A DNA stretch of 22,692 nt. It comes from JAVBLV01 sp031553195 (GTDB lineage: Bacteria; Bacteroidota; Bacteroidia; Bacteroidales; P3). Below, piece after piece: positions 1-8,899 of this stretch. Numbering within the stretch: the first letter of the stretch is position 1; the number at the start of each line of letters is the position of its first letter. The notes under the pieces are model-generated. The model did no database searches, had not been told where the DNA came from, and saw only the letters and a list, made by a program, of their open reading frames with translations. Both the position numbers and the translations under genes were made by a program. The DNA lies in the NCBI GenBank assembly GCA_031553195.1, contig JAVBLV010000003.1:1-22692 (forward strand), read 5' to 3'.

Positions 1-133
1 CTTTGCACAATGCGCAAATAAACATTCCAAAGAACTTAATGCGGGCAAGATTCATCTTTCCCGTTAGATGTTGACTTAAAATCGAAATAAGTTGAGTAGA
101 TTTGTAGTCGACCTTGAGATTTTGTTTTTTCAT
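1..133 (-). CDS. IS4-like transposase, N-terminal fragment (runs off left edge)
   Basis: The minus strand reads 44 codons from an ATG at 133-131 to the window edge without a stop. The peptide begins MKKQNLKVDYKSTQLISIL and contains LTGKMNLARIKFFGMFICAL. The MNLARIKFFG...ICALCK stretch is what I recall from the N-terminus of IS4-type DDE transposases common in Bacteroidota; the catalytic DDE part lies outside the window, so the family call rests on this segment only. The start is supported by a well-spaced promoter just upstream (157-188). The gene points away from mfd. Whether the element is intact cannot be judged here. Confidence 0.6.
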   Translation of the reverse strand, partial: MKKQNLKVDYKSTQLISILSQHLTGKMNLARIKFFGMFICALCK

Positions 134-156
134 TATAACCAATTAAAAATCAGTTA

Positions 157-188
157 TAAAGATACGGATTTTCAAGGTCTTTTCCAAA
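157..188 (-). promoter_or_regulatory. Promoter of the IS4-like transposase
   Basis: On the minus strand TTTG (185-188) is followed after 20 bases by TATCTTTA (157-164). This fits the Bacteroidota consensus TTTG - 19 to 21 bases - TAnnTTTG with one mismatch in the -7 box. It lies 24 bases before the ATG at 133. A 7-bp inverted repeat (TTATAAC at 133-139 and GTTATAA at 153-159) lies between the -7 box and the start codon and touches both. Confidence 0.55.
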
Positions 189-290
189 TATAAACACATA
201 TATTTTACTGATTATCAGAAAAATATATTAATAGTGACGATTTTTGTCATGGACTAAAAATCTTTGTAATAATTTCGAATTGTATTTCCA

Positions 291-3200
291 TTGGAAAAAT
301 TAATTGATTCATATATTCGGTCAAAAGCAGTTAAAAGTCTTTTAGAAGCTATATCTTCTCATGTGGCTAGGATCCGGTTAAAAGGCGTTTTAGGTTCTTT
401 GACTTCGTTAATTGCGGCGGCGACTATAAAATCGGAAGAAAACCGTTCGCATGTTTTTGTATTGCCGGATAAAGAAACGGCGGCTTATTTTTATAACGAT
501 TTAGGGACGCTTTTTCACGAACTAAATCTGGAGGCCGGCAAGCGGAAAATTTTATTTTATCCGGCTTCTTATAAAAAACCCTATCAGGTCGAAGAAATTG
601 ATAATGCTAATATATTATTGCGTTCCGATGTATTGAACCGTCTGCAATCAGGTGGAGATTATGTTATTGTTACATTCCCCGAAGCTTTGAGCGAGAAAGT
701 TATTTCGCAAAGGAGTTTGGCGAAAAATATATTAGCCATTAATCTGGACGAAAAATTATCGGATGACTTTGTGTTAGACGTATTGGCCGAATATGGATTT
801 GAACGGGTGGATTTTGTGATAGAACCCGGACAGTTTGCTTTACGAGGCGGAATTATCGACGTGTTTTCTTACGCGCATGAATTTCCTTTCCGGATCGAAT
901 TTTCGGGCGAAACGGTAGAATCGTTGCGAACATTTGATCCGGTTACTCAGCTCTCGAAAGAGAAACTTCAAAGTCTTACCATCCTGCCTAATATTTGTAC
1001 GGATAAACTCATTTCTGTCGAAAAAACAGATTTTCTTGCTTATTTGCCTAATGGAATCGTTCTTTGGTTCGAGAATCTGCCTATTCTTCTCGACGCGTTT
1101 GATCATAAACTTGCTCAGGCTCAAACAGCTTTTGAGGCTTTGTCGGGACCGGTTGCCCATTCCGAACCCAAAGAGTTATATAGCTCTTCTTCCGAATTTC
1201 TTCATCATCTGACAACGGTTGCCGTGGTAGAATTCGGAAGCGCTTGTTTTTTCGAAAAATCTTCTATGATTGAATTTAATGCCGTTCCCCAACCTGTTTT
1301 TAATAAGAAATTCGACATGTTGGTTTCGGAATTAAGCGTCTATACCGAAAAATCGTATGTTAATTACATTTGTGTAGAAAATGAAAAACAGGCAGAGCGG
1401 TTGAAAAAAATCTTTTCCGAAATTTCAAGTCAAGATACGCCTTTATTTTACAACCTTTTGGAACTTTCGTTAAACGAAGGTTTTATCGACCATTCCGAAA
1501 AAATACTTTGTTTTACCGATCATCAAATTTTTGAACGATATCATAAATATCAAATAAAAGATTTAACCTCCAACCGGGAAGTTCTTACTTTGAAAGAGCT
1601 TTTTGAATTAAAACCCGGAGATTTTGTTACTCACGTCGATCATGGGGTTGGACGTTTCGGAGGTTTGGAAAAGATCGAAAACAATGGAAAGATTCAGGAG
1701 GCGATACGGCTTATTTACAAGGATAACGATATTTTATACGTAAGTATTCACTCTCTTCACCGCATAAGTCGTTATATAGGCAAAGAGGGTAGCGCGCCGA
1801 CTTTGAATAAATTGGGTTCCAATACTTGGCAAGCGTTAAAGAACAAAACCAAACAGAAGGTTAAAGATATTGCCAAGGATCTGATAAAGTTGTATGCTCA
1901 ACGGAAGGCGAACAAAGGATTTGCTTTTTCGGCCGATACATACTTACAGAATGAGTTGGAAGCTTCCTTTATGTACGAAGACACGCCCGATCAGATGAAG
2001 GCGACACAGCAGGTGAAGCGGGACATGGAAGCTTCCAATCCTATGGATAGGCTTATTTGCGGCGACGTGGGTTTTGGGAAAACGGAAGTCGCTATGCGCG
2101 CCGCTTTCAAAGCTGTGACGGACAGTAAGCAAGCGGCGGTGCTCGTTCCTACTACTATTTTGGCTTTACAGCATTTCAACACATTCTCGGACAGGTTGAA
2201 AAACTTCCCTTGCCGGATTGAATATTTGAACCGTTTTCGTTCTGCAAAAGACAAAGCCATGATTTTAAAAGATTTGGAAAACGGCAAAATTGATATTCTG
2301 ATCGGAACCCATGCTATTACGTCTAAACAGCTTGTTTTTAAAGATTTGGGATTGTTGATTATTGACGAAGAGCAAAAATTCGGCGTGACGGTGAAAGAAC
2401 GTATTAAGCAGATGAAAATCAATGTAGATACGTTAACGTTGACCGCAACGCCTATTCCCCGCACTTTGCAATTTTCTTTAATGGGCGCCCGCGATTTGTC
2501 GGTTATCAGCACGCCGCCGCCGAACCGGTATCCTGTGCAAACGGAATTACATGTTTTTAGCGAAGAAGTTATTCGCGACGCCATTTTGTTTGAAATTTCC
2601 CGTGGCGGACAGGTATATTTTGTTCATAACCGCGTACAAAGTATCCAGGAAATGGCGGGACTTATCCAGCAATTATTGCCCGATGCTAAAATTGCAGTCG
2701 GACATGGACAAATGGAAGGAAATAAGTTGGAATCTGTTTTACTTCAGTTTATTAATGGCGAATTTGACGTGCTTGTAGCAACTACTATTATCGAAAACGG
2801 GCTGGATATTCCCAATGCCAATACCATTATTATAAACGACGCTCAAAATTTCGGTTTGAGCGAATTGCATCAATTGCGCGGAAGAGTAGGGCGTTCTAAT
2901 AAGAAATCATTCTGTTATTTATTCACGCCCTCGTTTAGCGTATTAACCGACGATGCACGCAAACGGCTGAAAGCCATCGAAGAATTTTCGGCTATTGGCA
3001 GCGGTTTTAACATTGCAATGAGGGATTTAGACATACGTGGAGCCGGTAATATTTTAGGCGCGGAACAAAGTGGTTTTATTTCCGAAATCGGATTCGACAT
3101 GTATCAGAAAATTCTTAACGAGGCTATCGAGGAATTAAAGGAAACCGACTTCAAAGAGTTGTATCATTCCGAATATGAGAAAGCTGAGAGCTCCTTTGTT

Positions 3201-3650
3201 TCGGATTGCGCCATAGAAACCGACTTGGAAATCCTTATTCCCGATGATTATGTTTCTAGCGCCACGGAACGGTTACTGTTATATAAAGAATTGGATGGAT
3301 TGGAGACGGATCAGGAATTAGAACTTTACAAATCAAAACTCAACGATCGTTTCGGGCCTATTCCTCAATCAACTATGGAGCTGGTTGAGACTATTAAACT
3401 CAGGCGTTTAGCTAAAAGATTGGGATTCGAAAAATTGATTTTAAAGCAATCCAGATTAATTGCTCAATTTATTGCCAATCAAGATTCTCCGTATTACAGT
3501 TCCCCGGTTTTTTCGGGCATACTGCAATTCATCCAGAAAAATCCGTCTATTTGTCGTATACGCGAAGGAAAAGATAAATTAACCCTTACATTTGACCGCA
3601 TTGATTCGATAAACAACGCTTTGAAGTTGCTTTCCGGAATGGAGCTTTAG
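291..3650 (+). CDS. mfd: Transcription-repair coupling factor Mfd
   Basis: Mfd is an ATP-driven DNA translocase that removes stalled RNA polymerase from damaged DNA and recruits UvrA for nucleotide excision repair. At 1119 residues it is close to the usual length of about 1150. Domains in order: a UvrB-like N-terminal part (about 1-330), the RNA-polymerase-interacting CarD/RID domain (about 441-505, core THVDHGVGRF around His451), the helicase domains with Walker A GDVGFGKT (591-598), the DEEQ box (about 692-695), ATPIPRTL, the motif-VI region QLRGRVGRS, and a C-terminal TRCF domain. The start is a TTG at 291: an in-frame stop (TAA, 270-272) lies just upstream and no ATG lies between. A near-match -7 box, AATCTTTG (259-266), would give a very short leader. 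It is transcribed alone, divergent from the transposase fragment on its left. Confidence 0.97.
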   Translation: MEKLIDSYIRSKAVKSLLEAISSHVARIRLKGVLGSLTSLIAAATIKSEENRSHVFVLPDKETAAYFYNDLGTLFHELNLEAGKRKILFYPASYKKPYQVEEIDNANILLRSDVLNRLQSGGDYVIVTFPEALSEKVISQRSLAKNILAINLDEKLSDDFVLDVLAEYGFERVDFVIEPGQFALRGGIIDVFSYAHEFPFRIEFSGETVESLRTFDPVTQLSKEKLQSLTILPNICTDKLISVEKTDFLAYLPNGIVLWFENLPILLDAFDHKLAQAQTAFEALSGPVAHSEPKELYSSSSEFLHHLTTVAVVEFGSACFFEKSSMIEFNAVPQPVFNKKFDMLVSELSVYTEKSYVNYICVENEKQAERLKKIFSEISSQDTPLFYNLLELSLNEGFIDHSEKILCFTDHQIFERYHKYQIKDLTSNREVLTLKELFELKPGDFVTHVDHGVGRFGGLEKIENNGKIQEAIRLIYKDNDILYVSIHSLHRISRYIGKEGSAPTLNKLGSNTWQALKNKTKQKVKDIAKDLIKLYAQRKANKGFAFSADTYLQNELEASFMYEDTPDQMKATQQVKRDMEASNPMDRLICGDVGFGKTEVAMRAAFKAVTDSKQAAVLVPTTILALQHFNTFSDRLKNFPCRIEYLNRFRSAKDKAMILKDLENGKIDILIGTHAITSKQLVFKDLGLLIIDEEQKFGVTVKERIKQMKINVDTLTLTATPIPRTLQFSLMGARDLSVISTPPPNRYPVQTELHVFSEEVIRDAILFEISRGGQVYFVHNRVQSIQEMAGLIQQLLPDAKIAVGHGQMEGNKLESVLLQFINGEFDVLVATTIIENGLDIPNANTIIINDAQNFGLSELHQLRGRVGRSNKKSFCYLFTPSFSVLTDDARKRLKAIEEFSAIGSGFNIAMRDLDIRGAGNILGAEQSGFISEIGFDMYQKILNEAIEELKETDFKELYHSEYEKAESSFVSDCAIETDLEILIPDDYVSSATERLLLYKELDGLETDQELELYKSKLNDRFGPIPQSTMELVETIKLRRLAKRLGFEKLILKQSRLIAQFIANQDSPYYSSPVFSGILQFIQKNPSICRIREGKDKLTLTFDRIDSINNALKLLSGMEL

Positions 3651-3859
3651 TTGTTTAAATTTTTAGGGAAAAGGTTTTGATAGATAAAAATGGCTATTTC
3701 GCAGACGGGATTTTCAAAAATAGCAGGAGCTATTTGGCAAAAAATTTCGATAAGAAAGAGCATTTTTAGCCTCAGAATGCTTCCTGGAAAATTTTTAAAC
3801 GAACTCTCAATGTCTACGAAAAGTTAAATGCAGTATCATAAAAAAGGAAATATAAAATG

Positions 3860-3867
3860 TATCTTTG
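3860..3867 (+). promoter_or_regulatory. -7 promoter box of the DNA methyltransferase gene
   Basis: TATCTTTG matches the Bacteroidota -7 consensus TAnnTTTG exactly and lies 19 bases before the ATG at 3887, which would give a leader of roughly 10-15 bases. I see no convincing TTTG -33 box at 19-21 bases upstream. The rest of the 236-base gap after mfd holds only a weak 7-bp hairpin (AAATAGC/GCTATTT, 3718-3735). Confidence 0.45.
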
Positions 3868-3886
3868 GATTCAATTATAGTAATGT

Positions 3887-4840
3887 ATGGAGGCAGTAAA
3901 ATTTATCGACCTTTTTTGCGGTATCGGCGGTTTTCGACAAGCAATGAACGAAGCGTGTTCCGAAAACAATCTTGTTCCTCAATGTGTTTTTTCTTCAGAT
4001 ATTGATCCTTTCTGTCAAAAGAATTATGCCGCTAATTTTGGAGAAGAGCCCGTTGGCGACATCACCAAAATTAATGAAAAAAATATTCCCGATCATGAAA
4101 TTTTATTTGCAGGTTTTCCTTGCCAACCGTTTAGTATAATTGGTCAAAGACAGGGATTTAATGATTTAAGAGGAACCTTGTTTTTTGACATTGCGCGAAT
4201 TTTAAAGCAGAAGCAACCGAAGGCATTTATATTGGAAAATGTCAAGCAACTTGTCGGACATGACAAAGGAAGAACTTTAAATGTCATTCTCAAAACCCTG
4301 AAAGAATTAGGGTATCAGGTTCAGTATGCCGTATTAAATGCGTTGGATTACGGACTGCCGCAAAAAAGAGAACGCGTAATTATTGTCGGATATAAAGATC
4401 CCACTCCTTTCTCTTTTCCTTTGCCGGAGAAACTTTTCAAACCTCTCTCGGAAATTCTTGAAAAGACAGTGGATAAAAAATATTATGCGTCCGATTATAT
4501 TGTAGAAAAAAGAAAAGCAAAACATAAATCGACTTACGAACTTTCTATTTGGCATGAAAATAAGGCGGGCAATATTTGTTCTTATCCATATTCCTGCGCC
4601 TTACGCGCGGGCGCATCTTACAATTATTTACTTGTAAATGGCGAAAGACGATTAACGCCAAGGGAAATGTTCCGTCTGCAAGGCTTTCCCGACGATTATA
4701 AAATTGTCGTAAACGACGGTCAGGCGAGGAAACAAGCAGGAAATGCGGTTCCCGTTAATATTGTAAAAGCTGTTATTTTAAAATTATTGCCACATGTTGT
4801 TTCCTCTTCGGATTCGGATATGAATAGAACAAACGGATAA
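3887..4840 (+). CDS. DNA (cytosine-5-)-methyltransferase, orphan
   Basis: This type II C5-cytosine methyltransferase transfers a methyl group from S-adenosylmethionine to carbon 5 of cytosine in a specific DNA site. The 317-residue protein has the canonical motif order: motif I (DLFCGIGGF, 8-16), motif IV with catalytic Cys79 in GFPCQPFS, motif VI ENV (117-119), motif VIII QKRERV (159-164), a target-recognition region of only about 75 residues (175-250), motif IX RRLTPRE (254-260) and motif X GNAVP (285-289). All key residues are present, so it should be active; the recognition site cannot be read from sequence. No restriction endonuclease gene is adjacent: mfd lies upstream, and a REP-like hairpin and a convergent histidine kinase lie downstream. 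A Vsr-type endonuclease gene 15 kb away is the likely functional partner. An out-of-frame ATG overlaps at 3883, but only the 3887 start gives motif I. Confidence 0.95.
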   Translation: MEAVKFIDLFCGIGGFRQAMNEACSENNLVPQCVFSSDIDPFCQKNYAANFGEEPVGDITKINEKNIPDHEILFAGFPCQPFSIIGQRQGFNDLRGTLFFDIARILKQKQPKAFILENVKQLVGHDKGRTLNVILKTLKELGYQVQYAVLNALDYGLPQKRERVIIVGYKDPTPFSFPLPEKLFKPLSEILEKTVDKKYYASDYIVEKRKAKHKSTYELSIWHENKAGNICSYPYSCALRAGASYNYLLVNGERRLTPREMFRLQGFPDDYKIVVNDGQARKQAGNAVPVNIVKAVILKLLPHVVSSSDSDMNRTNG

Positions 4841-4880
4841 CAATATAAAAAATGACTATCGGATGTTATACCTATATCAA

Positions 4881-4926
4881 GTCCGTGAAGCGGGCGAATA
4901 TGAATAACCGTGAGTACAACTCACGG
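4881..4926 (+). repeat. REP-like structured element, copy 1
   Basis: The element begins with a small stem (CCG-TGAAG-CGG, 4883-4893), then GCGAATATGAATAA, then a perfect 8-bp hairpin, CCGTGAGT-ACA-ACTCACGG (4908-4926). A second copy at 20203-20247 has the same order of parts and the same GAATAACCGTG core, and the 8-bp stem differs by a compensating pair change. It lies 40 bases after the methyltransferase stop and 59 bases from the 3' end of the kinase gene. It could also help end transcription of either gene, but there is no T-run directly after the stem. Confidence 0.65.
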
Positions 4927-4985
4927 AATATAAACAATCGCCTTATCAACAAAGCGCCTAATTCAATTGATTTATTCCTATGGAC

Positions 4986-7400
4986 TTATAAGTTATTATT
5001 TTTAATCTTATTTATCAAATCGTTAGAGATATTTATCAAATTAAAAATTTCCTCTTTCCATGATAATTGATTGTTGATGAATTCTCCCCTCGATTCATTT
5101 ATTTTGGACAAAATAACAACGGCATCCTTTGCTCCCATTTGTATAAACATGGGTAACATTTTATGACAAACTTTTTTCGCCTTTACAAAATCATTTTCAG
5201 CGGATGCCTGTTCAAGCAGGGCAATGTGCGTGGTCGTATCTTGCACAAATGCATTTAATACTCTTTGAATAACTTCTTTGTCGCCTCCAAATAATTCTTC
5301 TAAAGAAGGCAATTCATCAGAGATCTTTTCATTTCCGCCAAATATTTGTCTCAGAGAAGTTATAGTAACGGGTTTCCGTAAAAATCCATTAAATCCCATT
5401 CGTACCGCTTCCATATCACTTAAATCACTTCGCCCGCTCATTAAAATTACGGGAAGTTTCACGCCTTTGTCTTTCATCTTTTGCAGAATATCTTTACCCG
5501 AAAATGTAACCATATCTGCATCAGTAAGTATTATATCATAATTCGCAACCTGTTTTGATAATTTTTCACACTCTTCCATTGTATGACAGGCATCTATTTG
5601 ATGCCCTAATTTCAACAACATTTCCTTCAACATTGACAAGAAAACCAAATCATCGTCTATAACCAGTATTCGTTTGAATGTTAATGCTGTCACCGCCGTT
5701 GTCGAAAATGAGGTTTCACAGACAGGTAATATCACCATCGCTTGAGTCCCTTTGCCTACCGTAGAATGAATTGTTATTGAGCCCTTCAGGAGATTTGTCA
5801 TCCCTTTTGCAATAAATAAGCCGAATCCACTTCCCTGAGCCAATGAATTATTTTCCTCTATCCTCATAAAGGCATCAAATATCTTATCAATTTGATCGGC
5901 AGGAATCCCTTTGCCCGTATCATTTATCCCAAAACGGATATTCCCGTCCAGATAATCTACGTTGAATTGTACGCTTCCTTTTACCGTATACTTAATCGCA
6001 TTTGACAAAACATTGATAACTACCTGTTTTATTTTAAGCTCATCCGAATGCAGTTGCAATGATTTATCGAAATTCAAATGAACTTCAAACGATAATTTTT
6101 TCTGTAAAGCAAGAGGTCTGGATAGCTCAATAATATCGGAGCATAACTTTTGAAGACTGAAGTTAGTCGGCGTTACTTGCATTAGTCCTTGATCCAAGCG
6201 CGAAAACTCCAGTAGATTCTCCATTAATTCCAAGATATGTTTCCCTGAATACTGCATTGCCGCAATTTCTCTTGGCGAAATAGCATGTCCGTGTTCCCAT
6301 AATTCTAAATAACCTAATATGGAATTAATAGGCGTTTTTATGTCGTGCGAAATGGATAATACTAATTTATGCCGGCTTTCAAACGTTTTCTTTGTGAGAA
6401 TATTTGCCCGTTCCATGGCTTTACGCATTTCGTGGCCTCTATTTGCATTCCTAATTATAAAAATAATAAGGGTCAATACTAATACTAGAGAAATGAGCGC
6501 TCCAATAATCGAACTAGCGTAGTTTCGACGGATAAGCTCCTCGCTCTTATGGATTTCCTCCATAGTAGAATTAATCGTTTGCAAGTGCAAATCTATTAAA
6601 AGATTCGATAGTTGCACTGAAATTTCATGATCAGATGCCATGAGGCTTGCTACCTGTTTTTCAATAAAAGTTATCTGATCTGCATATTTTTTGTTGGTTT
6701 TATGTGCAATATCTAATAGTTCAGACAACATGGGCGTGGTATCTACTATTTGAGGCGACGGCAAATCAGCATGTAAAGTATCTACTGTCGTTGTGGTGAC
6801 TTCTTTCGGATCTTTTTTAGCTTTTTTCTTTGGAACAAAAGCTTCTGCCAATCGTTTAAAAAATCCTTTTTGTGGAGAATCGTCTTCTACAGAAGTTATC
6901 ATCGTTGTCTGGTTTACAACGCCTAACGAAAAAGCATCGTTTAATAACGATAATTCATACATTCTCAAATTCTTACTAATGGAGTCAACCAAATTGTAAG
7001 TATCAAACTGCACATTCAGGTCAGAAATGGTTCTAGCCTTCTTATTCAAAAGGAATTCTATATCGTCCAGTATTGTTATTTGTATTTCTTGAGGAGAACG
7101 AGGCTTTAATGAATCAATATAAGACTGAACACCCTGCATATTTTCTGTAAACTGGAGAATATATTCCGGCCTTTTTGAAATGATATACAAATTGGCATTT
7201 GCTTGAGCGTAGTTGACAAATGAAATCAACTTATTGGTGAGCATTAATGTCCTGCGATTCTTTTCAATATCTTGTTTTTGCAGGCCAACTCTTTCTTTTT
7301 GGTTGTATAAGTATATCAACATCCCTCCACATAGCAGGGCGACTATGATATATATTAGAATAGCATTTAAGCGTATCTTGCTCTCAATATTTTCCTTCAT
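4986..7400 (-). CDS. Hybrid sensor histidine kinase with receiver and Hpt-like domain
   Basis: This membrane sensor probably starts a phosphorelay ending on the NtrC-type regulator encoded upstream. The 804 residues show a transmembrane helix near 12-32, a large extracytoplasmic sensor region (about 33-295, with a lysine-rich then threonine-rich stretch and no domain I recognise), a second helix (296-317), a HisKA domain with His352 in SHDIKTP, a HATPase domain (N box SNAIKYT, G boxes DTGKGIP and GSGFGLFIAKG), a receiver domain (acidic cluster from Asp582, phospho-acceptor Asp627 in ILTDADM, lysine in FLRKP) and a C-terminal helical Hpt-like domain with His746 in VCHKMLP. The Hpt motif is atypical, lacking the usual HxLKG. 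The order sensor kinase plus sigma-54-type regulator is like RteA-RteB of Bacteroides conjugative elements, but no transfer genes are nearby. The regulator gene ends 158 bases upstream on the same strand, so the two may be co-transcribed. Confidence 0.93.
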   Translation of the reverse strand: MKENIESKIRLNAILIYIIVALLCGGMLIYLYNQKERVGLQKQDIEKNRRTLMLTNKLISFVNYAQANANLYIISKRPEYILQFTENMQGVQSYIDSLKPRSPQEIQITILDDIEFLLNKKARTISDLNVQFDTYNLVDSISKNLRMYELSLLNDAFSLGVVNQTTMITSVEDDSPQKGFFKRLAEAFVPKKKAKKDPKEVTTTTVDTLHADLPSPQIVDTTPMLSELLDIAHKTNKKYADQITFIEKQVASLMASDHEISVQLSNLLIDLHLQTINSTMEEIHKSEELIRRNYASSIIGALISLVLVLTLIIFIIRNANRGHEMRKAMERANILTKKTFESRHKLVLSISHDIKTPINSILGYLELWEHGHAISPREIAAMQYSGKHILELMENLLEFSRLDQGLMQVTPTNFSLQKLCSDIIELSRPLALQKKLSFEVHLNFDKSLQLHSDELKIKQVVINVLSNAIKYTVKGSVQFNVDYLDGNIRFGINDTGKGIPADQIDKIFDAFMRIEENNSLAQGSGFGLFIAKGMTNLLKGSITIHSTVGKGTQAMVILPVCETSFSTTAVTALTFKRILVIDDDLVFLSMLKEMLLKLGHQIDACHTMEECEKLSKQVANYDIILTDADMVTFSGKDILQKMKDKGVKLPVILMSGRSDLSDMEAVRMGFNGFLRKPVTITSLRQIFGGNEKISDELPSLEELFGGDKEVIQRVLNAFVQDTTTHIALLEQASAENDFVKAKKVCHKMLPMFIQMGAKDAVVILSKINESRGEFINNQLSWKEEIFNLINISNDLINKIKNNNL

Positions 7401-7558
7401 ACAGCAATTTAACAGGTTGGATATCTAGCAAAAATTTGATCGACTAATCCTTATCATAGATTTAAGGTATTTCCAAGAAACGCGCAAAAATCAGAAAAAT
7501 ATATTTCTAATTCTATACGCCGATTTTTAAATTATATATGCTTAACCACCAGATTGGA

Positions 7559-8899
7559 TCACAAGTCTATACCATATAAATGAATTTTGTTATAAAGCGT
7601 TTTTCGACTAATTTTCAACGCTTTTGCCGTCAAAGACTTATTCCCTTTCATTTTCTTTAGCGTGGACTCTATTAATTCTTTTTCATTTCCAAAATATATC
7701 GGCCTACCGGCATCCATTATTGCCGGAATATGTAAAGACACCGACAAAACAGGCAAATCTTCGGGAAGAATCTCATTTGTTTGGGCATATAAGACAGCGG
7801 CTCGAACAACATTTCGTAGTTCTCTTAAATTTCCGGGCCAATGATATTGCTCTATAATTTGCAAAGCTTCGCGAGAAAACCTTTCTACATGTTTATTTAA
7901 TTCGTCATTTGCTTCCTTTAAAAAATGCTCTACAAAAAGCGGAATATCTTCCAATCGTTCACGGAGAGCGGGTACCTCTATGTAAAATTCTTTTAATCGA
8001 TGATAAAGATCCTCCCGGAATTTTCCATTTGCAATAGCTAATTCCAGATTTTCATTGGTTGCAGTTAATATTCTTACATCTACTTTTATATTGCCTAACG
8101 AACCTAATGGGTGTATTTGCCGTTCTTGCAATGTACGCAATAATTGTATTTGTACTTCATAAGGTAAATTCCCTATTTCATCTAAAAAAACAGTTCCTCC
8201 ATTGGCTTGTTCAAATACGCCTTTTTTATCGGCTATGGCCGAAGTAAAAGAACCTTTTACATGTCCGAATAATTCGCTTAAGGCCAGTTCGCGTAATAAA
8301 CTCCCACAATCTATCGCAATAAACGGCGCATTCTTCCGGCTGCTGTTTTCATGTATCAACCGGGCTACATGTTCTTTCCCTACTCCGCTCTCGCCAAAAA
8401 TCAATACTGATAATTGAGTAGCAGCTACCAACTTAATTTGTTCATACATTCTTTTTGCAAGAAAACTTTTCCCTTGGACAATGGTTGATATTTGCTGAAA
8501 TTTTTCCACCAAAGGACGGGTCAAAGATTTTGAATTATGACTATCCAGCGCTTGCTTTATTTTTTGCTGTAAAATTGACGGATTAATCGGTTTCTCCAAA
8601 TAATCGAAAGCGCCTAATTTTATAGCCAAAACAGCATTTTGTAACTCGACATAGTTGGTCATTAAAATAACCGGCAACTGTTTTTTTTGTTCCTTTATCC
8701 ATGTCAACAATAAAATTCCATCGCCATCAGGTAAACGTAAATCTGCTAATATCAAATCATAGCTTTTTTGCAAAATTTCTTTTTTTGCTTGTTCTACGCT
8801 ATGTACCAAAATTGCTTCAAAACCGCTTCTCTTTAACCACTCCTGTAATGTTATTCCAAATGAATAATCATCTTCTGTTATCAAGATTTTATATGTCAT
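7559..8899 (-). CDS. Sigma-54-dependent response regulator, NtrC family
   Basis: This DNA-binding enhancer-type activator is probably phosphorylated through the hybrid kinase encoded downstream. The 446 residues contain a receiver domain (acidic pair Asp10-Asp11, phospho-acceptor Asp53 in LADLRLPDGDG, Thr81, Lys103), an AAA+ ATPase (Walker A GESGVGKE 169-176, Walker B VFLDE 237-241, arginine-finger region FREDLYHRL 294-302) and a Fis-type helix-turn-helix (about 420-446). The sigma-54 contact loop, normally GAFTGA, reads GSFTSA (216-221): Phe218 and Thr219, the residues that matter most for sigma-54 contact, are kept, while Ala and the second Gly are replaced by Ser. I found no -24/-12 promoter (TGGCAC-N5-TTGCA) in the intergenic stretches I scanned (upstream of the kinase and of the T9SS protein gene), so its target is unknown. 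Confidence 0.94.
   Translation of the reverse strand: MTYKILITEDDYSFGITLQEWLKRSGFEAILVHSVEQAKKEILQKSYDLILADLRLPDGDGILLLTWIKEQKKQLPVILMTNYVELQNAVLAIKLGAFDYLEKPINPSILQQKIKQALDSHNSKSLTRPLVEKFQQISTIVQGKSFLAKRMYEQIKLVAATQLSVLIFGESGVGKEHVARLIHENSSRKNAPFIAIDCGSLLRELALSELFGHVKGSFTSAIADKKGVFEQANGGTVFLDEIGNLPYEVQIQLLRTLQERQIHPLGSLGNIKVDVRILTATNENLELAIANGKFREDLYHRLKEFYIEVPALRERLEDIPLFVEHFLKEANDELNKHVERFSREALQIIEQYHWPGNLRELRNVVRAAVLYAQTNEILPEDLPVLSVSLHIPAIMDAGRPIYFGNEKELIESTLKKMKGNKSLTAKALKISRKTLYNKIHLYGIDL

Noticed and set aside
1991..2584. A 197-codon minus-strand frame inside mfd
   Set aside because: It is a shadow of the strongly conserved helicase region of mfd and has no recognisable domain of its own.
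3718..3735. Hairpin AAATAGC-AGGA-GCTATTT after mfd as a terminator
   Set aside because: The stem is weak and there is no T-run immediately after it; not enough to call a terminator.
4852..5070. A 72-codon open frame beginning after the methyltransferase gene
   Set aside because: It runs through the REP-like hairpin and overlaps the 3' end of the histidine kinase gene; the peptide is not family-like and its composition follows the repeat.
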